From assembly GCF_902686445.1 (NCBI RefSeq), contig NC_062214.1, positions 39,379,454 through 39,443,453 of the forward strand: DNA of 64,000 nt, read 5' to 3'. The first letter of the stretch is position 1, and every line of letters begins with the position of its first letter. Both the position numbers and the translations under genes were made by a program. The notes beneath the pieces are model-generated. The model saw nothing but the letters and a program-made list of their open reading frames with translations. It did not search any database and was not told the origin of the DNA. Shown here piece by piece: positions 12,216 through 24,583 of this stretch. The stretch comes from Sciurus carolinensis. Its lineage: Eukaryota; Chordata; Mammalia; Rodentia; Sciuridae.

Positions 12216-13780
12216 TATTCTTCATAGAGTTAGAAAAAAAAAAAAAAAGCTAAAACAATTCTTAAATTCCTTTGGAAGAATAAGAGACCCAGAATAGCCA
12301 AAGCAATACTAAACAAGAAAAGCAAAGTAGGAGGCATAATAATACCTGATCTGAAATTATACTACAGAACTGTAGTAACAAAACCAGCATGGGATTGGTA
12401 TCAAATTGACATGAAGATCAATGGAATAGAATAGAAGACACAAAGACAAATCCAAAACCTATAGTCATCTAATATTTGGCAAACGTACCAAAAATAAATC
12501 TTGGAGAAAAGACAGCCTTTTTAACAACTGGATAGTTATCTGTAGAAAAATGAAATTAGACCCCTCTCTCTAATCCTGTACAAAACTCAAATTGAAATGA
12601 ATCAAAGACTTAGGAATTATACTAGAAACTTTACAAATGCTAGAAGAAAACATAGAGTCAACACTCCATCACATAAGTGCTAAAACCAACTCTCTTAACA
12701 AGACCCCTAAAGTACAAGAAATAAAACCAAGAATCAGTAAGTGATATGCCTTTATACTAAAAAACTTCTGCATAGCAAAGGGAATGATTAAGAACATGAA
12801 GCTGAGAGAGCCTACAGAATGGGGAAAAATCTTGGCCAGCTACCTCTCCCTCCAATAGGAAATTAAAATCCAGAACTCAAACAAAAAACTCAAAAAACTA
12901 ACACCACCACCACCAACAACAAATAACCCAATTAATAGATGGGCAATAGAACTAAACAGAAACTTCTCAAAAGAAGAAACACAGAGGGCCAATACATGAA
13001 AATATGTTCAACATCTCTAGCAACCAGGGAAATACAAATAAAAACTACACTAAGATTTCATCTCAATTCAGTCAGAATGGCAATGATCAAGAATATGAAA
13101 AACAATAAATGCTAGTGAGGTTGTGGGGAGAAAGAAACACTTGTACATTGTTGGTGGAACTGCAAACTAGAACAACCACTCTGGAAAGCAGTATGGAGAT
13201 TCCTCAAAACACTAGAGATGGAACTACCATGTGATCCCCACTCCTGTGTATTTTCCCCAAAGATCTAAAATCAGCATATTATAGCAACACAGCCACATCG
13301 ATGTTTATAGCAGCACAGGTCACAATAGCTAAATTATGGAGTCAGCCAAGATGCCCAATCAATAAATGAAAGAATTAAGAAATTGTGGTATATTTATATA
13401 CAATGGAGTTCTACTCAGCTATTAAAAAGAATGAAATTATGGCATTTGCCAGTAAATGGATGGAAATGGAGAATATCATGTTAGGTGAAGTTAGCCAAAC
13501 TCAGAATCTCAAAGGTTGAATGTTTTCCCTCATATGTGGAAGCCAGAGTAAAATAAAGAAAAGGGGGAAGAAAGGATAAAATTACATAAAGAACCAATCA
13601 AATACAAAATAATAGATGAGTGGAAGGAAGTCTAGTAGAGTAGAGGAGGGAGAATGGAAGGGGAGGGAATATGGGAGGGAAAAGGGGAGGGAAAAGGGGA
13701 GATCATGAACCAAAATGGATTTGCTTGTGTATAAGAGTTTGAGAAGGTAAATGCATGGTGCTCTCTTTGCCACTTCATTG
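12216..13780 (+). repeat. Older LINE-1, 3' part of ORF2 plus 3' UTR
   Basis: Plus-strand ORF2 from the region after reverse transcriptase: AAGAATAAGAGACCCAGAAT at about 12279, then the W-Y-Q segment, the conserved 'ctctggaaagcagtatggagattcctc' (13180-13205), and the C-terminal 'ggatggaaatggagaatatcatg' (13459). Stops and frameshifts are frequent. The 3' UTR has a purine-rich stretch (13610-13705). No clear poly(A) or target duplication was found, so the right border is approximate. It is more diverged than the L1s at 45-63 kb. Confidence 0.85.
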
Positions 13781-16129
13781 TTGTTTATTATTAGTAGGAT
13801 TCTTTTAGTGGTTGAGGGCTTTAGGGGTATTTTGCTACTTCTTTAAGATAATACAGCTTATAAAGGGCAGTGTCTGAATGAGAAGACAGTTTTTCTGATT
13901 CCCATGCCAGGGCTCTTTGTCTTTGCTCTGTGAATTTTAATATATCTCTGCTCTTCAAACTTACTTTTTCCTTTGACACCAGGAATAATGAATGAGAGCA
14001 CCACAAAACATATAGTTGAGTCATGGTTTATGCTTTCCTTTGGCTTATTTTCACAAGTCTCACTTCTATTGATGATTTGAAAGTACATGCAATGGCACGG
14101 TCTTTGGCACATTTGGATTGCTGTTCAAATTCATATACCATTTTGTGTGTATTTGGGTTTAATTTTAGAAAACATTACAGTTTAAATGTATGTTAACAAT
14201 CTGTAATAAGGATGTTTTACATGCACAAGGTCCTGTAATGATAGTACTTTTAGAAAATATAATAAAGAAATCATTGTAGATAGCATTAAATTATATAAAG
14301 AAACAAATTAGGACAAAAGTAGAATTAAAGAGGTAATTCCTCAATTCCTTTCAGATCATGAATAATAGGAATAAAATTTACAAACTCATACTTTAGATAA
14401 TTTCTTTCTCTTTCATTTATGCAGTAGTTAGCCAAAAACTAGAATATGCTGACTGAATCCAAATAGAACAATTGTTCATGGGATATGCTTCCTCCTCTAG
14501 TCTGTCAAAGTACCTGAGGCATCATGTTACACATTTAAAGTGACAGTTCCTGACAGAGTGCAAATTTATGTTGACTTTTTGTAAACATAATTTTGTATGA
14601 TTGCAATTTTAATCATATATACATATGTCAAAATATACTATTATGTATATCTAAAAATAAATAAAAATACATATACAACAAAAACCCATCTAATCTTCAA
14701 AAAGCCAATTAAAAACCTGTCTATACAAAACTTATATATTTGTATCAATACTGTATTTCTATACCTTACCCCTAAGGTGATACTGTGGCAGATTAATTTT
14801 TACAATTGTAAGTGTAAAGGATTACAGTGAGTACTACTAAATACAAAATGAACCCAGCCCCAGATGGAATGCAAGGAAAGCCATTTGTCTGAAATGAAAG
14901 CAGGACATGTACCAATGGACCTTCATCTCTTTAGAAGGTTCTTGCTCTCCTGTGAACTTAAGAGTGACCCAATGGACAGAGTTAAGTGGTCTCAGGTCAA
15001 TAGCCATTGCTCTGAACTCATTTCTTTTTTGGACAGTTGTACTTGCAGAGAGAATTCCTAATGCTTGTTTTTATTGGTATCTTTTCATACATTAAGATAG
15101 TTTGCGTGAGGTAGCAAATATAAAGAGTCTCTGAATATGACCTTGAGTGCACAGCTGGATAAACAAGTTCTAACAAAATAGTGCAGTCAATTCTATTGTG
15201 ACTTGGTATGACAGATTATATCCCTTTCATTTTATGGTAGACTATGTTTTCTTTACTCTGATTATAGCTGCATAGTAATCCACAGTGTTAAAATTCTTTT
15301 AAGATTCATTTTTATAATCTTCTCAAGTTTGGCACTGTTAAGAATCTTTTTCCATTCTTTGGAACTGCCTTCATTTACCTCCTAAACTGGAGGAACACAG
15401 TAGGTATCGGGATGAATGAATCTGGTTATTATAAATTATAACAAATCCAAGAAGATCCCCAGGAATCCAGTCGCAGGAATTGTGGACTCACAGAAATGAC
15501 CACTGAAAAGGGCCCTTTGGTGTATATGATCCCCTTTCACAATAGCTCTTTGGCCAAGAGTCATTAATTTTTTTTTTTTATGGGTTAGGACAAATTCATT
15601 ATTTTGCATACTAGTTTCCATCTCTGGAAAGATGATTATAATGATAACTAACTACTATACTAGGTCAGAATAACTAATTTTTCATTGTAAAGTATTTTTC
15701 AAATGCAAAGTATTAGATAAATGTTTATTAATGTAGTTATTACTATTATCATTATGGTCTAAACCTGGAAGATGGAAGGTGCTGGATAATTGCAAAATAA
15801 GGTGATTTTATGTCCAAATAAAGGGGAATAACCAGAATTGTTGGATAACAAAAATTTAAATATCTGTGTATAGTAGAGGAGAGTTTCTCTTAGTGGGAGA
15901 TAATATAGATAACTCTGTATTAATTATCTGCAAATGAGCCCAAGGGTTTTACATACAAATATACAATTAGATTATTCTAACCACAATTCATTTCATCTGT
16001 GTAGTGGGGTTTGTGAGGAGCATTTCTTTCAAGCATTTAAATGGTTAGAGTACAAAATAATTATCTACTATAGTATGCAGTCTTCCAACTTCATGCAGCA
16101 TTACCAGACAAGAGGAAGGAATTCTTAAC

Positions 16130-16620
16130 ACAGTCTTTAGGGCAGGACTGTGTGAGCTCTAGGTGCCTGAAGAGGAATAAGAAACAGCAGCATTTCCCTG
16201 TTCAGGTACATACTTTGTACTGAGGAACAAGAAATCCCACAGATGAGAACTGACAGCCCACAGATTTTATGTTCAGCTGGCAACCAGACCTGGAAAAGAG
16301 AGTAAGGATAGAGAAACATGTAGAAGCTTATTGAGCACACAGGAAGGGCTGGTGCTGTATCTTGGAGGATGGCAGGAAGACCAGATCTCTTCACGGGGAC
16401 ACCTGGCCCTAAATCCAAATGGCACCAAAGAAGACCTGGGCAACAGTCTGGAGCCTATTGCATTTAATATCCAGACCCTTGGTGACCCAAGTCAAACTCC
16501 AGGTTTAAGAGTTGAGACTTCTTGGGTACCTGATTCTCCAAAACCAGTTTTGAGATTTGGTTGAATGGAACTTATGCTTGGAAAATGTTGGTGGACTCAG
16601 CTACTGACAGCTGGGAGAAA
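16130..16620. other. Relatively GC-richer intronic block of unknown origin
   Basis: This stretch is visibly richer in G and C than its neighbours and carries short open frames on both strands (16137-16418 minus, 16331-16564 plus). I do not recognise the translations. It could be a degraded LTR or other old retroelement. Confidence 0.3.
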
Positions 16621-16989
16621 GAAATAGGAAGTTTGAAAAACACACAATATATCAGTAGTTTGTAGCTAAATATATTATCTGCTTCTGTCACAGGTTATTT
16701 CTGACAAAATAAAAAAAAATCAAATAAATACAAGGGGCACAAAACCCTCACTAGGCTAAATATCCAATAACTCTGCCATGTCCTGGAAGCTGAGCAAATT
16801 CAACTTACAAATGTGTTACGATGTCTGGGTTTATAGGGTCAGCTTTTCAGGACATAGATCAAAAAGATTTTTGCAAAGTTCCAGGTTTTATATCCATTAT
16901 AACTGGGAAAAATGTAATTCACTAGCCAAATTTATTAAACAAGGAATAATCCTACATCTTCATTAGTATAACCTCCCTGTTCTGCCATC

Positions 16990-17345
16990 AGAAAATTTTT
17001 ATTTAGTTATCTTCACTCCCATCCTCCCCACTGTGTTTCCCTTCAGAGTCAGTAAATTTTCTTAGGTAGCTTTTTTTCTGTCTTATCAGAATATAGATTC
17101 TGCTACACGATCGGTGTAACTCCACATCGTGTACAACCACAAAAATGGGAAGTTATACTCCATGTATATATGATATGTCAAAAAACATTCTTCCATCATG
17201 TATAACTAAAAAGAACAAATAAAAAATTTTTAAAAAGAGAGAAAAAAAATCTAGATTCTGAAAAGGCATGGATTATATCTGTTTTGTTCATTTCCTGTAT
17301 CCTCAGATATTACAGAAGGTCTGACATCAACTAACTGTTGATGGA
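16990..17345 (+). repeat. L2 LINE 3' end, split by an L1 fragment
   Basis: The order tattta...ctcccatcctccccactg...ATAGATTCTG, then after the insertion at 17103-17250, AGATTCTG...ggcatggattatatctgttttgttcatttcctgtatcctcag, follows the 3' end of mammalian L2. It is an ancient element. Confidence 0.6.
17103..17250 (+). mobile_element. Short 5'-truncated LINE-1 3' end inserted in L2
   Basis: L1 3' UTR text (gtgtaactccacatcgtgtacaacc, ...atgtataactaaaaagaacaaataaaa) ending in an A-rich tail. It is flanked by TAGATTCTG at 17094-17102 and 17252-17260. The same 3' UTR occurs at 19995-20130 and, reversed, at 2240-2330 and 57640-57740. Confidence 0.85.
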
Positions 17346-17354
17346 TGATTAAGG

Positions 17355-17525
17355 AGTAATAATAATAACTAACCTTTAAGGAGTGCTGGCTCTGTGCCAG
17401 GCACTATTCTAAGTATGGCATATACCTTATCACTTTAGTCCTATCTGTATTCCTTGTAGATAAATATTATTATTATTCTCATTTCACAGATGAAAGATCA
17501 AAATCTCAGTGAAGTTAGGATGAAT
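17355..17525 (+). repeat. MIR SINE
   Basis: It has a clear MIR order: TAATAATAACTAACC, GAGTGCTGGCTCTGTGCCAG, gcactattctaag, attattattctcatttcacagatgaa. This is the best-preserved MIR in the window. Confidence 0.88.
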
Positions 17526-18029
17526 AAAATATTGGAGAGCCCAAAACATTTTAACTGAAATTTTTAAACTCCACATTCCCATCATAAGCATTGTATTGTT
17601 AACTTGATCTCCTACCTATACAATTTATTAGCAGAGAATGAAAACCTATCTTAAAGTATTTATGCAAAATGTCCAGTCATTGGTTGCAAATTAAGCTACA
17701 GTGAAATCTGGCTATTTCCTGGGAAGCAAATATTAAAAATAAAAACAAGATTTTAAAAATCCGTGAAGAGACATCTGAGGATGTTCATCATGGAGAAGAC
17801 ATATTTCACATGCTTAGGCCCAAGTAAGTTACCAGATAAAAGCAACTCAAGAAAACCTCTACAGCTACCCTCAGAGGAAAAAAATAATTGGGTTCAGAAA
17901 TGCTATAATATAGATCCTGTTTGTTCTTTAAAGTACCTGTAGAGACTCAGGAATTTATGACTACTACTCAAGAGGGAAAAAGGGAATCATAGTAGAATGA
18001 TAGCTATAGGAAACTGGTAGAGGTAGGGA

Positions 18030-18225
18030 GGAATCAGGAGTTATTATTTACAGTTTTGGAAAGTGAAAAAGTTCTGGTAGTGGTTGCACAATTGTAAGAA
18101 TGTACTTAATCTACTGATCTGTATACTTAAAATGGTAAAAATGGTAAAGTTTGTGATACATATCTCCATGCATGTACATATGTATACATATTTTACTGCT
18201 GTTAAAAAGTAGTCAATAAAAACTA
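18030..18225 (+). repeat. Ancient L1M 3' UTR fragment
   Basis: The stretch 18070-18160 matches the old L1 3' end text 'ggttgcacaa...gaatgtacttaat...ctgtatacttaaaatgg'. It lies just before a second ancient L1 in the same orientation. Confidence 0.65.
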
Positions 18226-19234
18226 TCTCCAAGTGTTTCCAGATATTGGATTAAGATAAAGAAATCAGGGCATTATATTTTACTACTATAATAAATGTAT
18301 TCAAGTAACTTAAGGAAACATGTTTAAAGACTTAAAGGAAAGTATCACAACAATTAATTAATAGAACGGGTATTCTAAAAAAGTAGACAAATTATAACAT
18401 TCTGGAGTTGGAAAGTAAAATATATGAAATGCTAAGATCTTGAGAGGATTGAATGGTAGACGAAAGATGTCAAAAGAAAAATAAATCAGTCTGAAGAAAA
18501 AGAGAAAAAGAGATTGATGAAAAATGAACAAAGCCTCATAGAGCTGTCAGGCAAGAACAGTATTACAGTGTGTTTGTACTAGGAGTCCTAAAAAGAGAAA
18601 AGAATAAAAATATATGAAGAGATAATGGCCAAAATATTCCCCAAGTTGGTCAGCAGTATTAATCTATACATCTAAGAAACTTAATCATATATAAAATAAA
18701 TACAAAGAGAGCTAAAAATATATTAAAGTTCAGGAAAGACAAAGAACATTATGAAAGCATCAGGAGACAAAGAAATAATCAATAAGATATATGTACAAGG
18801 GAGCATCAGTATGATTAACAAATACCTTATTGTATGATATAATGAGGACCAGAAAATAAGAGAAGAAAATTTTCAAAGTGGTGAAAGGAAAGTAAAATAT
18901 CCTTCTAGTCAAGATTTCAATATTCAGTAAATATGTTCTTCAAAAATGAAATAAAGACATTCCTGGGTAAAGACTTCAGACCTTTCATATAAGAAATATA
19001 GGTTCAATTCTCCATCCGTCTGCTTAGGAACTGACTTCCTTAACAAAATTATTAAAGCACAAGAAGTAAAATCAAGAATCAATAAATGGGATAGTATCAA
19101 ACTAAAAAGCTTCTTCACAGGAAAGGAAACAATCGAGAATGTGAAGACAGAGCTTACAGAATGGGAGAAAATTTTTGCCACCTGCACCTCAGATAGAGCA
19201 TTAGTCTCCAGGATATATAAAGAACTCAAAAAAC

Positions 19235-19237
<3 letters not shown>

Positions 19238-19274
<37 letters not shown>
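19238..19274. repeat. (CA)n microsatellite inside an L1
   Basis: A pure ACAC run expanded within the ORF2 part of the nested L1, at a place that is A/C-rich in related copies. Confidence 0.95.
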
Positions 19275-19276
<2 letters not shown>

Positions 19277-20135
19277 TAAACCTATGAATAAATGGGCAAA
19301 GGAACTGAACAGGCACTTCTCAGAAGAATTTCTGTGAATGATCAACAAATATATGAAAAAATATTCAACATCTGTAGCAATTGGAGAAATGCAAATTAAA
19401 ACTGCACTGAGATTCCATGTCACTTATCAAGAATATAAGTAACAATAAACATTGGTGATAATGTGGAGAAAAAGATATACATTGCAAATTGTTGCAACCA
19501 CTCTGGAAAGCAGTAGGAAGATTCCTCAGAAAACTTTGAATGTAACCACCATTTGATCCAGTTATCCCACTCCTTGATATATACCCAAAGGACTTAAAAA
19601 CAACATACTTAAACTCAGTGATGCAGGCACATCCATGTTTATAGCAGCTCAATTCACAATTCTGTTGGTGCCCTTCAACAGATGAATGGATAAGAAAATG
19701 TGGTATATATACACAATGGATTACTCAACCTTAAAGAAGAATGAAATTATGGTATTTGCTGGTAAATAGATGGAAATGGAGACGATCATGCTAAGTGAAA
19801 TAAGCCAGTTTCAAAAAAACAAAGGTTGAATGTTCTCTCTGGTATGCAAATGCTAATACACAATAAGAGTGGTGGAGGGAAGAATAGAAGTTTATTGGAT
19901 TACACAAAGGGGAATAAAGGGATGGGAGAGGTATTGGGAATAGGAAAGACCGTAGAACAAATTGGACATAACTTTCCTATGTTAATATAGGAATAAACCA
20001 CCAGTGTAACTCCATGTCATGTTCAACCACAAGAGTAGGATCCAAATTAGAATAAGTTATATTCCATGTGTGTATAATATGTCAAAATGCATTCTGCTCT
20101 CATGTATATCTAAAAAGAACAAATAATACAAACGT

Positions 20136-20140
20136 GTGTG

Positions 20141-20172
<32 letters not shown>
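20136..20172. repeat. (GT)(CA)n microsatellite at the L1 3' terminus
   Basis: GTGTGTGCACG followed by a CA run, sitting exactly where the poly(A) tail of the nested L1 would be. Confidence 0.92.
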
Positions 20173-20174
<2 letters not shown>

Positions 20175-21158
20175 GAAATACTCAAGGCTGAAATAAAATA
20201 CCAGATAGCAAATGTGAAACCACAGAAGAAATGAAAAGCACCAGAAATGACAAACGCATGAACTAATATGAAAGCTTCTATAATTTTTCTCATTTCTTCT
20301 CTTATTTGAAATATACTAGATTGGCTTATTATATGTATATCTAGTTATACATGTAGATATATAGATATACAGGGACTATATATTAAAATGGTATCCCAAA
20401 TGAAAAGTAAGGAATAAGGAGCAAAGTTTTTTTTTTTATCAAAATTAAGTTAAAATTAATCTGAAGTAGATTGTGACAAAATAAGGTGCATAGTTTAATT
20501 CCTATTGGACGAAGAGGAAAATAATTAAAAATAAAAAGGAAAAAATCAATAGTGGGATTAAAATAATGTATTAAAATATATAATGCTGAAGAAGGACGTA
20601 CAGAAAGAACTGAGGGAAGATAGAGAACATATAGAAAATCAGTAGCAAAATGGCACATACAAATCCAATCATATCAATAATTGCACTAGATGTGAATATT
20701 GTAAATATCCCAATCAGAAAGCAGAGGTGATATGAATACTCAAAAATGGTAGGATCAAATTATACATTTTCCTCAAAAGACATTAGATTCAAAGACTTCA
20801 CATTTTTTGAAAATAAAAGCATAAAAAATATGTAAACAGTAATAATAAAAGAATTGGAGTGGCTATATTAATATCAGAAAGAAAGTTCCTTAAGTCAAAA
20901 TATATTCATAGACACCAGAAGGGATAACTTCTCATGATGAAAAGGTCAACTCATAAAAAAAGATATAACAATTACAAAGTGTATATATATACACTTACTG
21001 ACAGAGCCTTAAAAATCATGAAGCCAAAACTTCATGAAAGAATTGAAAGAAGAAATAGAATATTCAGTAATAATAGATGCAAATTTCAATATCCTATTTT
21101 CAGAATAATTGAGAAATAAAATTGAAAAATGAATGATTTTTCTCAACACTTGAATAAT

Positions 21159-21394
21159 TAGTTTTTTTTTCTTTTTTTCTTTTTTTTTGGGCGGGTACCA
21201 GGGATTGATCCCAGGGATTTTTAACCACTGAGCACATACTCAGCCCTTTGTTATGTTTTATTTAGAGACAGGGTCTCGCTTAGTTGCTTAGGGTGTTGCT
21301 AAGTTGCTGAGGCTGGCTTTGAACTTGCAATTCTCTTGCCTTAGCCTCCTGAGCAGTTGGAATTATAGGTATGTGCCACCACACCCAGCAACAG
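21159..21394 (-). mobile_element. B1-dID dimeric SINE
   Basis: On the minus strand: a B1-like left half (21270-21392; read reversed it starts ctgggtgtggtggcacata), an A-rich linker, and an ID half (21190-21250). The poly(A) appears as the T run at 21161-21188. TTGAATAAT flanks it at 21150-21158 and 21395-21403. It interrupts ORF2 of the ancient L1. Confidence 0.92.
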
Positions 21395-22534
21395 TTGAAT
21401 AATCAAATGAATAATTTAATATAGATCACTAAGATACAGAAAACTGGAATATTTGAATTACCAAGTCTTACTCTAGAAGAATCATAAAATCTGAACAGAC
21501 TAGTAATTCTATCACAAGTAAAATTTTTAAAAAACTTCCTATAAGTTATGTCACCAAAAATGGTGGTGTTCCTGTTCTCCATATAACCAGCAAAATGATG
21601 ATTAGCCTCACAAATACTGTCAGAATCAAGGTTTTTTTTCCTTTAATTTCTTGAATGTAACAAAAATCCTACGACAAATGGGAACACACAGAAGGAAAAA
21701 AAAGATGGCTGAAATTTGATGAGATATTATTGTATTTTGACAAGTATCCTTACTTTTATCACTCCCCTCCACAATGATGATGATGGTGGTGGCCCATTTT
21801 CCTGGCACAGTTTGCCAGTGCTAGAGAAATGTGGACCTTGTTTTCAGAAAATGATAATGGTCAACTTAGGGGCTTGCCTTTATTTCATCTGACTTGGAGA
21901 TTTCTCAGAGGTGGGGTTGCCTCCTTGGTAGAAATTGATGAAATTATTTAAAGACAAATATACTAAATGCAGTCATCTGAGATAAAGGATATGAGATTGC
22001 ACAAGCATCAAACAAACTGAAAAGTATTGGGATAAAGGAAGTTGGAAAGGAAAATACATGGGTGGGACAAGTTCTTTGGAAGGTTTTTACATATGCTAGA
22101 GAATCTAGAAGGCTACAGACAAGACCATGGCTGCAGGAACACTCAAAAATGGTATAGGAAAACCCTAAGTTTTCAACTTTAGGCTCACTGAAAGCAGAAA
22201 ATGAAATCCAAGACAGCATTGTAAATAGCCTGAATAAACATTGGTGATTTTTAAAAAAGTTTTGCTCATTTTTTTTTTGACTGTAGGCATTTAAGGAAAT
22301 ATCTGGCAAAACACTAGCTGACCACTAAGTTAATGGAGCAGAGACCACAGTGACCACACATGACAAAGAATATTGTCTTCATGCAAACAGTTTAAAGAAG
22401 TCATTAACCAAGTATAAACCACAATAAGTGGCAACAAAAAACCTAGGGGAGGAAGAATGAGGAGATTCTGATTTCTAGAGACAGAACATTGTGACATTCA
22501 AAATGTTCATTTGTCAACAAAAAAATTATAAGGC

Positions 22535-22640
22535 AGTTACCTCTATGTTCCAGGCACTGTTCTAGGCACTAGCAATATATCTGTGAATAAAGTAGACCAA
22601 AATTGCTGTCTTTGTGATGTTAATGTTTTATGAAATAAAC
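22535..22640 (+). repeat. Ancient interspersed repeat, unnamed
   Basis: It contains the 'ttccaggcactgttctaggcactagcaatat...gaataaagtagac' text common to old mammalian repeats. Weaker relatives are at 3690-3815 and 23275-23420. Family not certain. Confidence 0.45.
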
Positions 22641-22869
22641 ATATTTATTCATTTTGGCATTATATTTTTGACATTTCATCATGCTAATTTTCAAACCTAA
22701 GGAGAATTGAGTGTTTCACAATGAATTGTCTTCATATCCCTCACCTAAATTCTACCATTGACATTTTATTATACTTGGCTTATTACATTTCTTTTCTTTG
22801 AATGCAGTCATTTATTTATTCATCCATTGACCCATCTTGTCTTCTGATAGCATTATTTTGAGACTACAA

Positions 22870-23250
22870 AATGAAAACAACCCAAATGTTGAATAGTAGG
22901 ATACTAGTTAAATAAATGGATGTGTTTCCACTTGATGAAATGATATGCAGCCATTTAAATTAATTATTTTCAGACTAAAGAAAATCCTATCTCTGTGATA
23001 GGAAAATGATAAAATGTGATATTACTGTGCATTTTTATTTTAACACTACAGCACATGATACCAAAGAAAAGGACCATAAGCTAATATGAAGAAATGAAAA
23101 GTACTTGATATGTCAGAGTTGTGGCTTTTCTAAGTTTTCTTTTTCTCTCTCCTGTCTTTCTTGGTTTTCATGAAAGTTATTAGTGTATTATTTATTCACT
23201 ATGAACATTTAAAATTAGGATAATAATATCATTATGTATAATGTATATCC
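22870..23250 (+). repeat. Ancient L1M 3' end
   Basis: 'gaaaacaacccaaatgttgaatag', then 'aaatgatatgcagccattta', then a degraded 3' UTR. It has the same architecture as 1428-1800. The text immediately left (22650-22865) also looks L1-derived but is too diverged to orient. Confidence 0.55.
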
Positions 23251-23461
23251 AAAATGATGTAGAGCAGGAAGCAATTTGTAATATTTTGTATTAACTAATT
23301 ATGTATTAGATATTTTCTAGAATCTGGATATACAAACATGAATAAAACACAGTTCTTGCCCATTAGAAGTGCACAATATGTTAGAGACTATGTCTTCATA
23401 AAATAATAATCATATGATAAATAATAATCATGCTAAGTATAGTATGTAGTAGTTAAACATG

Positions 23462-23550
23462 TTTTTGTTTCTGTTTTGTTTGCCATGCTGGGGATCAAAC
23501 CCAAGGCTTTCAGCTTGCTAGGCTACCATTGAGCTATCTCCCAGTCCAAA
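23462..23550 (-). mobile_element. ID SINE
   Basis: The reverse complement reads tggactgggagatagctcaat...agcaagctgaaagccttggg, a diverged ID body. Confidence 0.85.
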
Positions 23551-23559
23551 AGAGTGAAC

Positions 23560-23915
23560 TTTGAACCGAGATTCTAAGTTTTGCTTTCAGGTTCTCTTTC
23601 ATACCAGCTGATTGACAGTGGGATAAGTTATTTTACTTCTTTTTGCCCCAGTACCTTATTTCTTTTTTAAAAATATTTTTTAGTTGTAGATGGTCATACT
23701 ACCTTTATTTTATTTATTTACTTTTATGTGGTGCTGAGGATTGAACCCAGCACTCTACCACTGAGCTACAACCTCAGTCCCAGCACCTTATTTCTAACAA
23801 GGTTAAAATATTTCCTACTTCTCAGATTTATGTGAAGACTAAATACAAGTTAAGTGCATAGAACAGTCTCTGGCATATTATAAACACTAAAGAAATATCA
23901 TCCATTATCAGTATT
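23560..23915 (-). repeat. MIR SINE split by an ID SINE
   Basis: The left piece 23560-23660 (ctgattgacagtgggataagttatttta) and right piece 23790-23915 (tgtgaagactaaatac...agaacagtctctggcatatta) are the two ends of a reversed MIR. The ID SINE at 23663-23780 sits between them. Confidence 0.72.
23663..23780 (-). mobile_element. ID SINE with extended A/T-rich tail, inserted in MIR
   Basis: Reverse complement: actgaggttgtagctcagtg, a tRNA-like body, then the sciurid tail 'ataaa...aaataaaggta...ctacaact'. The duplication is AGTACCTTATTTCT (left, ending 23662) versus AGCACCTTATTTCT (23782-23795), with one mismatch. Confidence 0.9.
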
Positions 23916-24327
23916 TAGCATTAAAATATTGATTTTTGGGATTTCATTAATTAGATGCTTGTTTAGAAAAACTTCTGAATATGTATTTATGCACATTTTA
24001 GTCCATATACTCTAATACAGTGAAATAAAGGTGTTATATTTATGTCTGGATGTACAGACATAAAAGCTTCAAATTTTACTTCAACTTGATATATTTCCTT
24101 TTTAAAATCTTTGTTGATTAAAATATCTCAGCTGTTTGGAAACATGAGGAAGAACATCTCTAAGTTAAAAATATTTAAGACTATTTTAGGATAGATTGAT
24201 TCCCTTGGAAAGTATTATGCTTTCTACTATCTTGGTATGCCTTAAGTTGTATAGATTTATGGCAGCCTTTTAAACTGTTTCAAGGTTTGCATTTGAGTAG
24301 GATATGTGGTGAAATTAAAAGTAGTTT

Positions 24328-24461
24328 TTCAGTGGGGCGAGGTGGTTCATTCCTGTAATCCCAGTAGCTGGTCAAGCTGATGCAGGAGGATCCAGTGTTT
24401 AAAACCAGCCTCAGCAATAGCGAAGCCTGAGTCAATCCTCAGCACCTCACCCTGCCAAAAA
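24328..24461 (+). mobile_element. B1-dID SINE with deleted ID half
   Basis: The B1-like half (24333-24425: ggggcgaggtggttcattc...ccagcctcagcaatagcgaag) runs straight into the end of an ID (gtcaatcctcagcacc), so most of the linker and ID body are missing. It is flanked by AAAAGTAGTTT at 24317-24327 and 24462-24472. Confidence 0.88.
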
Positions 24462-24472
24462 AAAAGTAGTTT

Positions 24473-24548
24473 GGGCTGGGGATATAGCTCAGTTAGTAGA
24501 GTGCTTGTCTTGCAAGCACAAGGCCCTGGGTTCATATCTGCAGCACCA

Positions 24549-24576
<28 letters not shown>
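24473..24576 (+). mobile_element. Young ID SINE sharing its neighbour's target site
   Basis: A full ID body (gggctggggatatagctcag...ggccctgggttc) with a pure A tail of more than 30. The flanks are AAAAGTAGTTT at 24462-24472 and 24577-24587, the same sequence that flanks the B1-dID to its left. Confidence 0.94.

Positions 24577-24583
<7 letters not shown>

Larger units (their letters stand above)
18999..20172 (+). mobile_element. 5'-truncated LINE-1 nested in the ancient L1
   Basis: ORF2 end and 3' UTR, from a 'ggaactgacttccttaac' segment to 'catgtatatctaaaaagaac'. The expected AAGAAATA duplication is present at 18991-18998 and 20173-20180, and removing the insert rejoins the older L1. An internal (CA)n at 19238-19274 replaces part of ORF2, and the normal poly(A) tail is replaced or followed by (CA)n at 20140-20172. 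Confidence 0.88.
18390..21555 (+). repeat. Ancient L1M (ORF1 to 5' ORF2), twice interrupted
   Basis: Four pieces of one old L1 line up: ORF1 middle (18390-18560), ORF1 end (18560-18990, with 'aaaaatgaaataaagacattcc'), then after the insertion at 18999-20172 the ORF1-ORF2 spacer (20181-20310, 'caccagaaatgacaaac'), and the start of ORF2 (20640-21149, 21404-21555, 'aatccaatcatatcaataattgcac'). It has many stops. The interruptions are a younger L1 (18999-20172) and a B1-dID SINE (21159-21394). Confidence 0.7.

Noticed and set aside
19238..20172. Protein frames with runs of Val/Cys over CA repeats (18924-19423, 20057-20293)
   Set aside because: They are translations of (CA)n tracts within L1 sequence.
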